Assembly: GCF_009618275.1 (NCBI RefSeq)
Contig: NZ_WIAD01000004.1
Span: 151,883-215,882 of the forward strand
From: Roseimaritima sediminicola
GTDB taxonomy: Bacteria > Planctomycetota > Planctomycetia > Pirellulales > Pirellulaceae
Length of the DNA: 64,000 nt
Direction: 5' to 3'
Every line of letters begins with the position of its first letter. Position 1 is the stretch's first letter. A program made the position numbers and the translations under genes. This document shows, one piece after another, positions 27,515 to 36,499 of the stretch. The notes beneath the pieces are model-generated. The model was not told the DNA's origin and did no database searches. It was given only the letters and a program-made list of their open reading frames with translations.

Positions 27515-27911
27515 GAAACGGTCTCGAACAGAGGACAGGATGACTGCAAAACCATACTGTCCAGAATAGCCTTTGGACGCGGGCCAGAGAAACTTCCGCG
27601 CCGTTTGCCGCCTGGGCCGAGCCGGCGTGTGAGAACGATCAAAACGCCTGTAACGAATCCAAGGCCAGTGGCATAGGCTTCCAGCCTGTGAATGCAAAAC
27701 CGCAGTGGCATAGGCTTCCAGCCTGTGAATGCAAAACCGCAGTGGCATAGGCTTCCAGCCTGTGTGCAGGGAACGCCGCAAGGTGTGTTTCGGCATCACT
27801 CTCCCTCGGGGAGAGTCGGGCTCTCAGGCCCGGAGAGGGTCTTCCTGGGGGCCCTCCCCGGGCCTGAGAGCCCGACCCTCCCGCTCCGCGGGAGGGTGTT
27901 GTTACTCTCGC
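27515..27911. repeat. Repeat cluster: three tandem R1 units plus R7 composite palindrome
   Basis: R1 copies start at 27667, 27704 and 27741, a perfect 37-bp tandem spacing. An R7 element at 27799-27905 follows. Its GAGAGTCGGGCTCTCAGG segment and a facing CCTGAGAGCCCGACCCTC segment make an imperfect ~95-bp inverted repeat ending in CCGCTCCGCGGGAGGGTG. No gene is supported. Confidence 0.88.
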
Positions 27912-29438
27912 TTAGCGCGCGTCGACGGTCACGCCCGGCCAATCGTCGCTGCGAAACGGCGTCAGGGGCAGGTCGTCCTGGTTGTACAGGTTCACCCGGG
28001 GGTTGTCGGCCCAGCCGTAGCGGACGGCCTGCGGATCCTGGACCTCGCCGCTGGAAACCTCGATCCGCCCATCCTTCAGGATCTTGGCGTCGGCCCAGTG
28101 GAACTTGCGGTCTTCGCCGGCGACGGCAAAGCCGACCGGGTGATTCACATCGAAGGGCCGCCAGCCGCTGCCGACGTGGTCAAACGACAGCACCAGCTTG
28201 TTGCCCTGCTTTTCCATCGAAGCAAAACGGGGGCTCCGGTAGTCCATCTCGACACCGTACTGCTGCGCCAGTGCCCAGCGGGCCAAGCGGCGACCGACGA
28301 TCTGCTTGTTCCGCGGGTGGATGTCTTTGCCTTCGCCGCGGTCGATGATTACGGCCTCGCCGGTGTTGGGCAATTTGTCCATGGTCATCGTCTGGGCTTC
28401 GCGCAGCTCGGCCCAGCTGCTCTCGCCGGGCTGCTCGACTTCGGCGCGGAAATCGGCCAACTGGACCCAGTAGAAGGGGAAATCGCCCTGGCCCCAGTCG
28501 TCGCGCCACTGTTGGATCATCAACGGAAACAGGTCGCGGTACTGGTAGGCTCGGCCGGCGTTGGATTCGCCCTGGTACCAGATCGCTCCGCGGATGCCGT
28601 ATCCCAGGTGCGACTTCAACACGCCGTTATAGATATTGCCGGGATTGTGGTTTCCGGTCACGGCTCGACGCAGCCCGGCCAGCTGTTTCTTTTCGTCCTG
28701 GCTGAGGTCTTCTTTGTCCTTCAGCTCCTGGTACTGCGATTCCATCTGCTCATAGCGGGCGAGCAAGGGCCCGTACATCTCTTGATCCTTGGCCAGGGTT
28801 TCTCGCGGCACCCAAGCTTCCGCGGCGGAACCGCCCCAGGCGTTATTGATCAAGCCGACCGGCACGTCGAGCGTCTGATGCAACTGGCGGCCGAAGAAGT
28901 AGCCGACCGCGCTGAAATTGCCAACCGTCTCGGGCGAGCAAACCATCCAGGTGTGATCGTCGTGCGACCAGACCGGCTGCTGGGTTCCCACCCGAGGAAA
29001 ATTAATCATGCGGATTTCGGGATAGTTCGCCGCGGCGACTTCCAGGTCCAAATCCTCCGATCGATTGACGGTCCAAGCCATGTTCGACTGGCCGCTGCAG
29101 ATCCAGACCTCGCCGACCAGGATGTCGCTGACGGTCACCTTGTTGTTGCCCTCGACAGTCATCTGCCGCGGCTCGCCAACGCTCAGTGGTTTCAGCGTCA
29201 CGCGCCAATTGCCCTCGGCGTCGGCCTGAGTGCTGTGTTCCTGATCGCCCAGGCGGACCGTGACTTTCTCGCCGGCATCGGCCCGGCCCCAAACCGGATT
29301 CTCCTGGTCTCGTTGGAGGACCATGTGGTCGGAGAAGACGTTGGGCAGCCGCACGTCGGCGCGGGCGGCGACGTCGAATGCCCCGCCGACGACCAACAGG
29401 CCGGCCAGCAAGACGGGAAAGGACATCGTGATCTTCAT
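27912..29438 (-). CDS. Sialate O-acetylesterase family protein
   Basis: The 508-residue secreted enzyme has its start at the ATG at 29438, supported by GAGGT nine bases upstream. An alternative 17 codons earlier lacks a signal peptide. After the signal MSFPVLLAGLLVVGG come a beta-sandwich (DVRLPNVFSDHMVLQRDQENPVWG) and an SGNH-type esterase domain. The latter has the nucleophile block EVWICSGQSNMAW, NNAWGGSAAEAWVPRE, IWYQGESNAGRA and the Asp-x-His block GKDIHPRNKQIVG. The C-terminal beta domain begins near VVLSFDHVGSGW. The family removes 9-O-acetyl groups from sialic acids in animals, and bacterial homologues deacetylate assorted polysaccharides. The natural substrate here is unknown. An R7 palindrome lies just past its stop. 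Confidence 0.9.
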   Translation of the reverse strand: MKITMSFPVLLAGLLVVGGAFDVAARADVRLPNVFSDHMVLQRDQENPVWGRADAGEKVTVRLGDQEHSTQADAEGNWRVTLKPLSVGEPRQMTVEGNNKVTVSDILVGEVWICSGQSNMAWTVNRSEDLDLEVAAANYPEIRMINFPRVGTQQPVWSHDDHTWMVCSPETVGNFSAVGYFFGRQLHQTLDVPVGLINNAWGGSAAEAWVPRETLAKDQEMYGPLLARYEQMESQYQELKDKEDLSQDEKKQLAGLRRAVTGNHNPGNIYNGVLKSHLGYGIRGAIWYQGESNAGRAYQYRDLFPLMIQQWRDDWGQGDFPFYWVQLADFRAEVEQPGESSWAELREAQTMTMDKLPNTGEAVIIDRGEGKDIHPRNKQIVGRRLARWALAQQYGVEMDYRSPRFASMEKQGNKLVLSFDHVGSGWRPFDVNHPVGFAVAGEDRKFHWADAKILKDGRIEVSSGEVQDPQAVRYGWADNPRVNLYNQDDLPLTPFRSDDWPGVTVDAR

Positions 29439-29594
29439 GGTGAGTACCTCAGTGCAAAACAGAAACCGCGTGAACGCTTGGTTGCACAAACAACCCGAGC
29501 GAGCGCGGCGTGGTAGGAGTGGGGTGCATACGGTGCAGGGGTGATCAGTCTAGCGACCGCGACCGGGGCCTGCCACAAAGCCCCTTTTTCGCTG

Positions 29595-29624
29595 TTGCAA
29601 TTTTTACAAACCGCTTGCTAGACT
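29595..29624 (+). promoter_or_regulatory. Candidate sigma-70 promoter of the kinase/regulator operon
   Basis: TTGCAA (29595-29600) and TAGACT (29619-29624) are 18 bp apart in a locally AT-rich stretch. The predicted start is about 40 nt before the GTG of the sensor kinase gene. The -35 has one mismatch to consensus and the -10 two. Confidence 0.45.
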
Positions 29625-29670
29625 CGCCTTGCGAGCGTAGACGGAACTTACCCAGCAAGGAGGCTGGACG

Positions 29671-31314
29671 GTGTTAGCAAGATCGCCGATTCGAACCAAA
29701 CTATTGTTGGCGTTGGCGATCCTGACGGCCATGGTCACCACGCTGGCTTTCAGCGGATTCTGGGGCCTGTACCGGTACCGCCGGCTGGCCAATAGCGTCA
29801 GCCAACGGGCGGCCGAAATTCCTCAAACCAACGCTCTGATCCGCAGCGTCGAAACCCTGCGCGACAGTTGCCACCGGATCGAAGACGTTCGCTTCCGGCG
29901 GTTGACGCTGGGATCCGAACGCCTGCTGTCCAGCGCCATCCTGCACACCGAAAGCGATCGCTTCAACCATGCGTTGGAAGAGTTCACCTCGGTCCTCTCC
30001 CGCTACCGCGCATCCCTGGATGCATCCAGCAGCGAAGACATCCTATTTGCCGATCCCCGCCAGCAGCAGAGATTGTTGGACGCGATCGAACGGACGGTGC
30101 AAGACCTCCAACAATTGCACCGGCGTCCGGTGAATGAATTGGAACCGATTCAGTTTGCGTCGCTGCAACTGAAGCTGGACGAGCTGTACGATCAAACCCA
30201 GCAATTGCCCGGCTTTCTGCAGATGCGCATGACCACCGTTCGCGATGAGGTCAAGGGCCAGTACCGCACCTGGATCGCCCTGGCCTGGCTGTGTACGGTG
30301 CTCGCGCTGATCATGCTGGGCGTACTGCTGTGGTTGTTCCGAACGTTGGTCGTCCAGCCGTTTCGCACGCTGCTGGACGGTTGCCGCCTGGTGGCCGGCG
30401 GCCAGTTCAACCACCACATCGAACTGGGCACCGGCGACGAACTGGACGAACTGGGTCAGGCCATGAACGGAATGACCGAACGTTTCCAGCAGACCTGCAC
30501 CGAACTGCACCTGATGTGCGAAGACCTGGATCGCCAAGTTCGCGAACGAACGCGCGAAGTGATCCAGCGCGAACAATTGGCCAGCGTCGGCTTCCTGGCC
30601 GCCGGCGTCGCGCACGAAATCAACAACCCCCTGGCCTCGATCGCCTGGAGTGCCGAAGCCCTGGAATCGCGGCTGCACGACGTGCTGCATGGCGATGACG
30701 AAACCCGCAGCATCACCGGCGAGGAAGCCGCTACGATCCGCAAGAACCTCTCTCGCATCCAAGACGAAGCCTTCCGCTGCAAAGGCATCACCGAACGCTT
30801 GCTGGACTTCAGCCGCCTCGGCAATGTGACGGTCGAACCGACCGATCTGGGCAGCCTGGTCGAGGACGTCGTCTCGATGGTCAGCACCCTCGGACAGTAT
30901 CGCTGTAAATCGATTCAGGTGATCTGCCCCGAAAAGGTCGTCGCGGCGGTCAACGCCCAAGAGATCCGCCAAGTCGTGCTGAACCTGTTGACCAACGCCC
31001 TGGAGAGCGTCGCCAGCGACGGCTTGGTCGAAGTGAGCATTCGCAAACAGGACCAACAGGTTTGCATCTGCGTCAGCGACGATGGCTGTGGGATGACCGA
31101 AGAGGTCCGCGAACACCTGTTCGAACCCTTCTTTACCCGCCGCAACGACGGTCGCGGTACCGGATTGGGACTCAGCATCACCTATCGCATCGTCTGCAAA
31201 CATCAAGGCCTGATCACCGCCTACAGCGATGGCGTCGGCCGCGGCTCGCGGCTGGAAGTCACCCTGCCCCTGGAACCTGTCGAGAGAGAATATGCCACGC
31301 GCCAAGTCGCCTGA
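29671..31314 (+). CDS. Membrane sensor histidine kinase (HAMP-HisKA-HATPase)
   Basis: The GTG start at 29671 is fixed by a perfect AAGGAGG eight bases before it. The 547-residue protein has a membrane helix (residues ~10-35), an extracytoplasmic four-helix-like sensor of ~165 residues, and a second helix near 200-225. HAMP follows, then HisKA with phospho-acceptor His315 in AGVAHEINNPLASI. The ATPase domain has the N box NLLTNALESV, G1 DDGCGM, and F/G2 boxes FEPFFTRR and GTGLGLSITYRI. This is the NtrB-like subgroup that pairs with NtrC-type activators, and the regulator is encoded immediately downstream with a 23-bp overlap. The stimulus is unknown. Confidence 0.94.
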   Translation: MLARSPIRTKLLLALAILTAMVTTLAFSGFWGLYRYRRLANSVSQRAAEIPQTNALIRSVETLRDSCHRIEDVRFRRLTLGSERLLSSAILHTESDRFNHALEEFTSVLSRYRASLDASSSEDILFADPRQQQRLLDAIERTVQDLQQLHRRPVNELEPIQFASLQLKLDELYDQTQQLPGFLQMRMTTVRDEVKGQYRTWIALAWLCTVLALIMLGVLLWLFRTLVVQPFRTLLDGCRLVAGGQFNHHIELGTGDELDELGQAMNGMTERFQQTCTELHLMCEDLDRQVRERTREVIQREQLASVGFLAAGVAHEINNPLASIAWSAEALESRLHDVLHGDDETRSITGEEAATIRKNLSRIQDEAFRCKGITERLLDFSRLGNVTVEPTDLGSLVEDVVSMVSTLGQYRCKSIQVICPEKVVAAVNAQEIRQVVLNLLTNALESVASDGLVEVSIRKQDQQVCICVSDDGCGMTEEVREHLFEPFFTRRNDGRGTGLGLSITYRIVCKHQGLITAYSDGVGRGSRLEVTLPLEPVEREYATRQVA

Positions 31315-32680
31315 GAATGAACCCCAGATGCGTATCCTGTTCGCCGACGACGAGGAGAACCTGCAGGAGTTGGTCCGCAGCGAAGTACCGCGGATGGGTT
31401 ACGCCGTGACGGTCTGCCCCGATGGCTTAACCGCCGTGGCGGCTCTGGAAAAAGAAGACTTCGACTGCATGATCGTCGACCTGCAGATGCCCGGACTCAA
31501 TGGGCTGCAGGTGATCGAGAAAGCCGCCCAGCTGCGTCCGGACATGGACACCGTGATCATGACCGGCAACCCCAGCCAGGAAACGGCCATCGCGGCGGTC
31601 CAGTACCAGGTCTTCGACTACCTGACCAAACCCTGCCGGTTGGCCGACATCGCGGGACTGCTCGGTCGCGTCCGCGAACGCCGCCAGAGCCGCCGGCAAG
31701 TGGCGGCGTTGGAACATCGGGTGCGGCGGGCCGAAGGCGAAACCCGGCTGGTCGGCGAACACCCCTCGATGCACGAAACGATGCGCCTGATCGAACGCGT
31801 CGGAGCCTCCGAAAGCACCGTCCTGGTTCGCGGCGAAACCGGCTGCGGCAAGGAACTGGTCGCCAGGGCCCTGCACGAGAACAGCGGTCGCGCCGACCAA
31901 CCGTTCGTGGCGATCAACTGCGGCGCCCTGCCGGAGAACCTGATCGAGAGCGAATTGTTTGGTCACTGCCGCGGTGCCTTTACCGGCGCCGACGCCGCTC
32001 GCACCGGCCTGTTCGAAATGGCCGACGGCGGCACCTTGTTCCTGGACGAGATCGGCGAGCTGCCGCTGTCGATGCAGGCCAAGCTGCTGCGCGTGCTGGA
32101 AACCGGCGACATCCGCCGCGTCGGCGACAACGACACCAAACACATCGACGTCCGCGTCGTCTGTGCCACGCACCGCGACCTGGAACAGATGGTTCACGAA
32201 GGCCAATTCCGCGAAGACTTGATGTTCCGCATCAACACCTTCGAAGTCCGCGTTCCGGCGCTTCGCCAGCGGGCCAGCGACATCCCCGTCCTGGCCGCCC
32301 ACCTGCTGCGGCGTTTCCGTCCCGACGCCAAGGGCAGCGCCGAGGAAAGCTTCGCCCCGGAAACCCTGCGTGTGTTGGGCGAACACGTCTGGCCGGGCAA
32401 CGTGCGGGAGCTGGCCAATGTGATCGAACACGCGGCCATCCTGTGTGATCAATTACCGATCCTGCCGGAGCATCTGCCGCGGCACTTCAGCAACCGGCAG
32501 CTCCGCAAAGAGCTGCGGGCCAACGGCCCGATCAGCCTGCGGGACCTGGAGATGCACGCGATCGACGAGGCGCTCGAGCGCCATGACGGCAACAAACCGG
32601 CCGCCGCCGCCGAACTGGGGATCAGCCTCAAGACGCTGTACAACAAGCTCAACGCCGCGGTCGAAAACAAAGCCGGGTAA
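31292..32680 (+). CDS. NtrC-family sigma-54-dependent response regulator
   Basis: The start at the ATG at 31292 lies inside the kinase 3' end and has GAGAGA before it. An ATG at 31328 is an alternative. Of 462 residues, the receiver domain (~13-130) has its phospho-acceptor Asp63 in MIVDLQMPG. The AAA+ domain has Walker A GETGCGKE, the sigma-54 contact loop GAFTGA and Walker [14 protein letters not shown] Fis-type helix-turn-helix ends the protein ([27 protein letters not shown]). Phosphorylation by the partner kinase should let it activate sigma-54 promoters. None is obvious next to it, so its targets are elsewhere. The organism must therefore have RpoN. Confidence 0.95.
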   Translation: MPRAKSPENEPQMRILFADDEENLQELVRSEVPRMGYAVTVCPDGLTAVAALEKEDFDCMIVDLQMPGLNGLQVIEKAAQLRPDMDTVIMTGNPSQETAIAAVQYQVFDYLTKPCRLADIAGLLGRVRERRQSRRQVAALEHRVRRAEGETRLVGEHPSMHETMRLIERVGASESTVLVRGETGCGKELVARALHENSGRADQPFVAINCGALPENLIESELFGHCRGAFTGADAARTGLFEMADGGTLFLDEIGELPLSMQAKLLRVLETGDIRRVGDNDTKHIDVRVVCATHRDLEQMVHEGQFREDLMFRINTFEVRVPALRQRASDIPVLAAHLLRRFRPDAKGSAEESFAPETLRVLGEHVWPGNVRELANVIEHAAILCDQLPILPEHLPRHFSNRQLRKELRANGPISLRDLEMHAIDEALERHDGNKPAAAAELGISLKTLYNKLNAAVENKAG

Positions 32681-32878
32681 GGTTTCCCCACCCGGTAGCT
32701 GAAGTCGCCAGACTTTGGACAGCCACGAAGTGGTGATAGGTCGTAGCCATGGGCGCGAGCCCAGGGACCCGCTCTTTACCCTCCTGCTGCGCGGGAGGGT
32801 GTTGTCGCGGGGTTTCACCGAAAGATTCATGCCGACGGGCTTAGAATTTTGTCAGGAACGTGAGCCCATCGCCCCTCG
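32681..32878. repeat. Spacer with R3, R9-type and R7-tail repeats
   Basis: Between the convergent regulator and lexA genes lie an R3 copy near 32695-32719 and a palindrome CCATGGGCGCGAGCCCAGGG near 32747. A CCCTCCTGCTGCGCGGGAGGG hairpin related to the R7 tail follows near 32780. No gene is seen. Confidence 0.75.
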
Positions 32879-33481
32879 CTACAACTTCTGGCGGATCACG
32901 CCCACGGCGATGCCCATGACTTGGGCGTCGCGAACGTAGATCGGTTCCATCTCGCGATTGGCCGGCTGCAGGCGGATGCGGTCCTCTTCGGGATACCAGT
33001 ACTTCAACGTCGCTTCGCCGTCGGGCGTTTGCGCCACGACGATCTGGCCGGGCGAAGCCCACTGCCGGCGCTCGACCACCACGTAATCCCCATCGGCGAT
33101 GTGGGCTTCGATCATCGAGTCGCCCGAGACCTGCAAGATAAACCGGTTCTCTCCGGCAAACATCTCGCTCAGATCCATCCGTTCGTTCTGCTCAAAAGCC
33201 AACGTCGTCGGACCGGCTGCGACCACGCCGGCGAACTGAATCGCCCCGGGCGAACGGTCGGCTTGATGCGTCAACTCGATGGCCCGCGACTTGTTGGGGC
33301 TGCGGCGGATCAGCCCCTTCCGCTCGATGGCCTTCAAGTGGCACATCACTCCGTTGGGGCTCTTGATCCCGAACTGCTCGCCGATCTCCCGAACCGTCGG
33401 GCCGTAGCCACGCTGCACGATCAGATTGCGGATCAAGTCGTACACCTGTTGCTGCCGCGCCGTCAGTTTTGCGTTTTCCAT
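32879..33481 (-). CDS. lexA: SOS repressor LexA
   Basis: The 200-residue protein has an N-terminal winged helix (LTARQQQVYDLI and REIGEQFGIKSPNGVMCHLKAIERKGLI) and a C-terminal S24 latent protease. The self-cleavage site is Ala89-Gly90 in VVAAG, the nucleophile Ser122 in SGDSMI and the general base Lys160 in ATLKYW, so it is complete and should be inactivated by RecA on ssDNA. It represses DNA-damage genes. A TGTACA-N9-TGTACA palindrome overlapping its own -10 box implies autoregulation. It is transcribed alone, convergent with the two-component operon. Confidence 0.97.
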   Translation of the reverse strand: MENAKLTARQQQVYDLIRNLIVQRGYGPTVREIGEQFGIKSPNGVMCHLKAIERKGLIRRSPNKSRAIELTHQADRSPGAIQFAGVVAAGPTTLAFEQNERMDLSEMFAGENRFILQVSGDSMIEAHIADGDYVVVERRQWASPGQIVVAQTPDGEATLKYWYPEEDRIRLQPANREMEPIYVRDAQVMGIAVGVIRQKL

Positions 33482-33537
33482 TTTTCGGATACTCCCTCAG
33501 TGGGTGATGCGCGGCCGCCGAGCTGACTAGGGCCGCC

Positions 33538-33558
33538 TGTACAGTATCAAATTGTACA
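33538..33558 (-). promoter_or_regulatory. Putative LexA operator (SOS box)
   Basis: TGTACA, nine bases, TGTACA: a perfect inverted pair of half-sites 57 bp upstream of lexA. The -10 box TACAAT is formed from one half-site, the expected position for autorepression. It matches neither the E. coli nor the Gram-positive consensus exactly. The assignment rests on symmetry and location. Confidence 0.75.
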
Positions 33559-33578
33559 CCCCAAACTGAGGATGTCTA
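33551..33578 (-). promoter_or_regulatory. Candidate lexA promoter
   Basis: -35 TAGACA (33578-33573), a 16-bp spacer and -10 TACAAT (33556-33551), each one mismatch from the sigma-70 consensus. The operator overlaps the -10 and the start site. Confidence 0.6.
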
Positions 33579-33883
33579 CCCCCCTACGGAACAGAAAAAA
33601 CGAGGCGAAAATGTAGCTGGCAAAAACGAGCCGGACCCCGGACGGCCTGGCGGTTGACTGAGCCGTTCAAGCACGTCGCAACCTTTAATCCGGCTTCACT
33701 CTCCCTCTGGGAGAGTCGGGCTCTCAGGCACTAGCTTCGGTTTCGTCACTGCAAAACCGGGGCTATCGCCCAAACGGCTCACACCAAGCAGTGCGTTTTC
33801 GAAGGAACCGACAGGCCGTAGAGGATGCGGAGAGAGAGAGAGGATGCGAAGAGCGAAACGCCCAAACACACGGCGTAGGGGAC
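33579..33883. repeat. Spacer with R7 and CGGGGCTATCGCCC-type repeats
   Basis: Beyond the lexA promoter the spacer holds an R7 half-element at 33699-33729 (30 bp identical to those near 27.8 kb and 41.5 kb). An ACCGGGGCTATCGCCCAAAC repeat follows near 33756-33778 and recurs at 60671 and, inverted, near 63657 and 63754. No gene is seen. Confidence 0.75.
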
Positions 33884-35365
33884 TTAACTTCCGCTCCCAC
33901 TGGCCTGTTTTTTCAGCTGCACCAGCTGCTGCCGCTCGGGAAGCGTCTTGTAGGCCGGATCCAGCGGGTAACAGCCGCTGATCCAGCCGTTGCGCGGCGC
34001 GGTCGTGCAGTCGCTGAACGTGCGGCAGATCAACTTCCGCTCCAGCGGCCGACCGGCCAGCACATCCCGCGGCAACTGGGGATAGGACAGCACCATCCGG
34101 CCCAGCCCAACCGCGTCGACCATGCCCTGCTCCACGACCGCCTGTGCGACGTGCGGCAGAAACTGCTGCAGGTAGGTGTAGCCGCTGCCGACGACGAACA
34201 TCTCCGGGACCGCTCGCTTGCACTGGGCCACCGCGTCGATCTGTCGGACCACGCCGCACAGCGGATCCTCCGGCGGCTGGTACCCGTCGCTGGGCGGAAA
34301 GATGGCCGGCCGCTGGATGTGAGGGTTGTAGTAGGGACTGCCGCAGCTGAGGTTCAACAGCCGCACGCCGCGGCGGGCCAGCCGCCGCACCAAGCGCAGC
34401 GGTTCCTCCAGATCCTGCTGCAGCGGATCGTCGGCGCGGCACCCAAAACCGGCCTCATACCGCTGGCCGCCCGGCGCCGCCGCCGGCTGGCCGACCTCCG
34501 CCCCCGGTTCGTAGGGCAGCGTATCAAACAGACTCAGCCGCACCCCGATGGCCAGCCGCGGACAAGCCGCTCTGACCGCATCGATGATCGATAACAGCAA
34601 TCGCGTACGGCCGTCGAAATCGCCACCGTAACGTCCCGGGCGACTCCGAGCACTGAGCATCTCGTGCAGCAGGTATCCATGGCAGGCTTTGACGTCGACG
34701 AAGTGAAACCCGCAGCGTTCGGCCAGCCGGGCGGCGCGCACATAGTCGTCGACAAGATCGTCCAGTTGGGCGTCGGTCCACACCGCGGTGTCGTCGTCGG
34801 GGTCGATGCCGCAGCGGGCATCCAGGATGGGATGGTGGTAAGCGATCCGCGGCTCGAGCCGCTGTTTATCGTTGGGCCTGCAGAAACGACCGCTGTGGGT
34901 CAGCTGCAAGCCGATGACCAGCCCTTCGGTGTCGCCCATCGCCTCCTGATGCGCCTCGACCAGCGCGGCGTGCAGGGTTCGCAGTCCGGCCTCGTTGCTT
35001 TCCAGCGCCAGCGTTTGATGCGGATTGGCGCGTCCATCGGCGCGAACCGCCGCGGCCTCGCCGCCCCAAATTAATTTCGCTCCACTGGCCCCGAAACGCT
35101 GCCAGCGGCGGATCGTCCACGACGACGGGCTGCCGTCCCGCTCCGCATCCCAGCCTTCCATCGGATGGATGCACCAACGGTTACCGATCCGCAATTGTCC
35201 CACGCTGCCTTCGCCCACGCTGGCCTCGGCGGCCAAGGGCGAGCCCTGTTCGGCGGACAAGACCTGCTCGTCGACCGGCAGCGTCAACTGCAACTCGGTC
35301 AAACGTTCGCGAAAGGCGGCGGGGGAGCGCAGTTGAGCCAGTTTTCCGTAAGTCACAGAGGCCAT
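33884..35365 (-). CDS. NADH:flavin oxidoreductase, Old Yellow Enzyme family
   Basis: The start is taken as the ATG at 35365 (MASVTYGKLAQLRSPAAF). The 493-residue protein is an FMN-binding TIM barrel, with IHPMEGWDAERDG, LIWGGEAAAVRADGRANPHQ, VIGLQLTHSGRF (the substrate-binding histidine follows the LTHSG pattern), VKACHGYLLHEML and GRYGGDFDGRTRLLLSIIDAV (flavin- and substrate-site motif). The phosphate-binding region is near VGSGYTYLQQFLPH, then VGLGRMVLSYPQL. The C-terminus has TFSDCTTAPRNGWISGCYPLD, whose cysteines recall the 4Fe-4S site of the 2,4-dienoyl-CoA reductase subgroup but are too few for a cluster. It probably reduces activated double bonds. It shares its strand with uppP upstream, across 128 bp of repeats. 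Confidence 0.88.
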   Translation of the reverse strand: MASVTYGKLAQLRSPAAFRERLTELQLTLPVDEQVLSAEQGSPLAAEASVGEGSVGQLRIGNRWCIHPMEGWDAERDGSPSSWTIRRWQRFGASGAKLIWGGEAAAVRADGRANPHQTLALESNEAGLRTLHAALVEAHQEAMGDTEGLVIGLQLTHSGRFCRPNDKQRLEPRIAYHHPILDARCGIDPDDDTAVWTDAQLDDLVDDYVRAARLAERCGFHFVDVKACHGYLLHEMLSARSRPGRYGGDFDGRTRLLLSIIDAVRAACPRLAIGVRLSLFDTLPYEPGAEVGQPAAAPGGQRYEAGFGCRADDPLQQDLEEPLRLVRRLARRGVRLLNLSCGSPYYNPHIQRPAIFPPSDGYQPPEDPLCGVVRQIDAVAQCKRAVPEMFVVGSGYTYLQQFLPHVAQAVVEQGMVDAVGLGRMVLSYPQLPRDVLAGRPLERKLICRTFSDCTTAPRNGWISGCYPLDPAYKTLPERQQLVQLKKQASGSGS

Positions 35366-35439
35366 CGGCAGGGTTCTCAGATAAGTAGACGAAATCGATG
35401 CAGCGGCGGGGCAGACGTGACGGAGCAATGCCGCTCAGC

Positions 35440-35498
35440 CGTTTAGACGTTAGCCCCGCTTCGTTTGGAAGTTTGTCTCGGTACGTTTGGACGTTAGC
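35440..35498. repeat. Short direct repeats ending in the uppP stop codon
   Basis: CGTTTAGACGTTAGC at 35440-35454 recurs as CGTTTGGACGTTAGC at 35484-35498, with a partial third copy at 35462. The uppP stop (TAA, minus strand) is the TTA inside the second copy. Confidence 0.8.
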
Positions 35499-36285
35499 TC
35501 GCCGGAGCCGCGAGATAGCCCGAGTAGCACAGCGCGATCACGGTCAGGCCGACCGGAAAGCACCACAGGGCGAACCAGTCCAGCCTGCCCAGTTGGCTCC
35601 AACGAATCAACCACCGCAGCGAGACCACCCCGACGACGAAGGCCACCACGGCGCCGGACAACAGCACGCTGAGGCCCTCGCCACTGGGCGGTTGCTCGAC
35701 CAGATCCTTCACCGCCAAGACCGTGGCGCCCAGAATCGCGGGGATGGCCAGAAGGAACGAAAACGTGACCGCGTCCTCGTTCCGCAGCCCCAGCAACCGG
35801 CCGCCGACGATCGTCGAACCGCTGCGGCTGACCCCGGGCAGGATCGCGAAGGCTTGAAAACATCCCACGGCCAAGGCGCCGGCCCAGCTGAACTGCTGGT
35901 AAGCTCGCTCGCCGCGCGGAATCCACCGCAGCGCCGCCAACATCGCGGCGGTGACCAACAGCATGCACCCGGCCAGCAAAGGATTCTTCAGCATCGCTTC
36001 GAACTGCGTCTTCAGCGTCAACCCGACCACGACGGCCGGCAACGTGCCGATGACCAGCAGCGGAATCACGCGGCGATCCGACCGAAGCAGCGCCAGGATC
36101 CGCTGCCAGTAGACCACCAGAATCGACGCCAACGTGCCGCTGTGCAGGATGATTTCCAGCGTCGCCGACTCGCTCTGCCCGCCCATCAAGGCGCCCAGCA
36201 CGACCAGGTGGCCCGAGGAACTGATCGGCAGGAATTCCGCGATGCCCTGCACCACGGCAAGGACCCATACTTCATACCAGTGCAT
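35494..36285 (-). CDS. uppP: Undecaprenyl-diphosphatase (BacA/UppP family)
   Basis: The start is the ATG at 36285 (MHWYEVWVLAVVQGIAEFLP). The 263-residue membrane protein has the two signature active-site repeats: EFLPISSSGHL (Glu17 and the serines) and PGVSRSGSTIVGGRL (Arg and Ser), arranged in inverted topology. UppP removes a phosphate from undecaprenyl diphosphate outside the membrane to recycle the lipid carrier for peptidoglycan and other glycans, and raises bacitracin tolerance. It is divergent from a DUF368 gene whose product family returns undecaprenyl phosphate across the membrane, so the two adjacent genes cover consecutive recycling steps. Confidence 0.96.
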   Translation of the reverse strand: MHWYEVWVLAVVQGIAEFLPISSSGHLVVLGALMGGQSESATLEIILHSGTLASILVVYWQRILALLRSDRRVIPLLVIGTLPAVVVGLTLKTQFEAMLKNPLLAGCMLLVTAAMLAALRWIPRGERAYQQFSWAGALAVGCFQAFAILPGVSRSGSTIVGGRLLGLRNEDAVTFSFLLAIPAILGATVLAVKDLVEQPPSGEGLSVLLSGAVVAFVVGVVSLRWLIRWSQLGRLDWFALWCFPVGLTVIALCYSGYLAAPAS

Positions 36286-36499
36286 GCATCGGCACCTGTG
36301 GCTTGCGGGTTGATTCGAGTGGGAAGGCTCGCCGGGAAGAGCGGCGCCGAGCCGGTGCAAAGCTAGCCGTTTTAGGCGTTTTCCGCTACCGCGCTGCGGC
36401 GGGCTGCTTGCCGGCGTCGGACTCAGAAACCAAGCTGTAGGGACGGTCTCACTTCCCCTGCCCTGCACTTCCCCGCCACAACGCCCATAGGCCACGACT
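36286..36499. promoter_or_regulatory. Divergent uppP / DUF368 intergenic region
   Basis: The 214 bp between the two divergent start codons should hold both promoters. No hexamer pair close to the sigma-70 consensus is convincing. A small inverted pair GGCGCCGAGCC/GGCTGCTTGCC is the only structure noted. Confidence 0.4.

Noticed and set aside
27515..27799. 95-codon N-terminal extension of the isoaspartyl methyltransferase
   Set aside because: The extension translates R1 repeats and precedes a complete signal peptide that starts at 27514.
27729..29516. 595-codon open frame on the plus strand
   Set aside because: Antisense to the sialate O-acetylesterase gene and begins inside R1 repeats.
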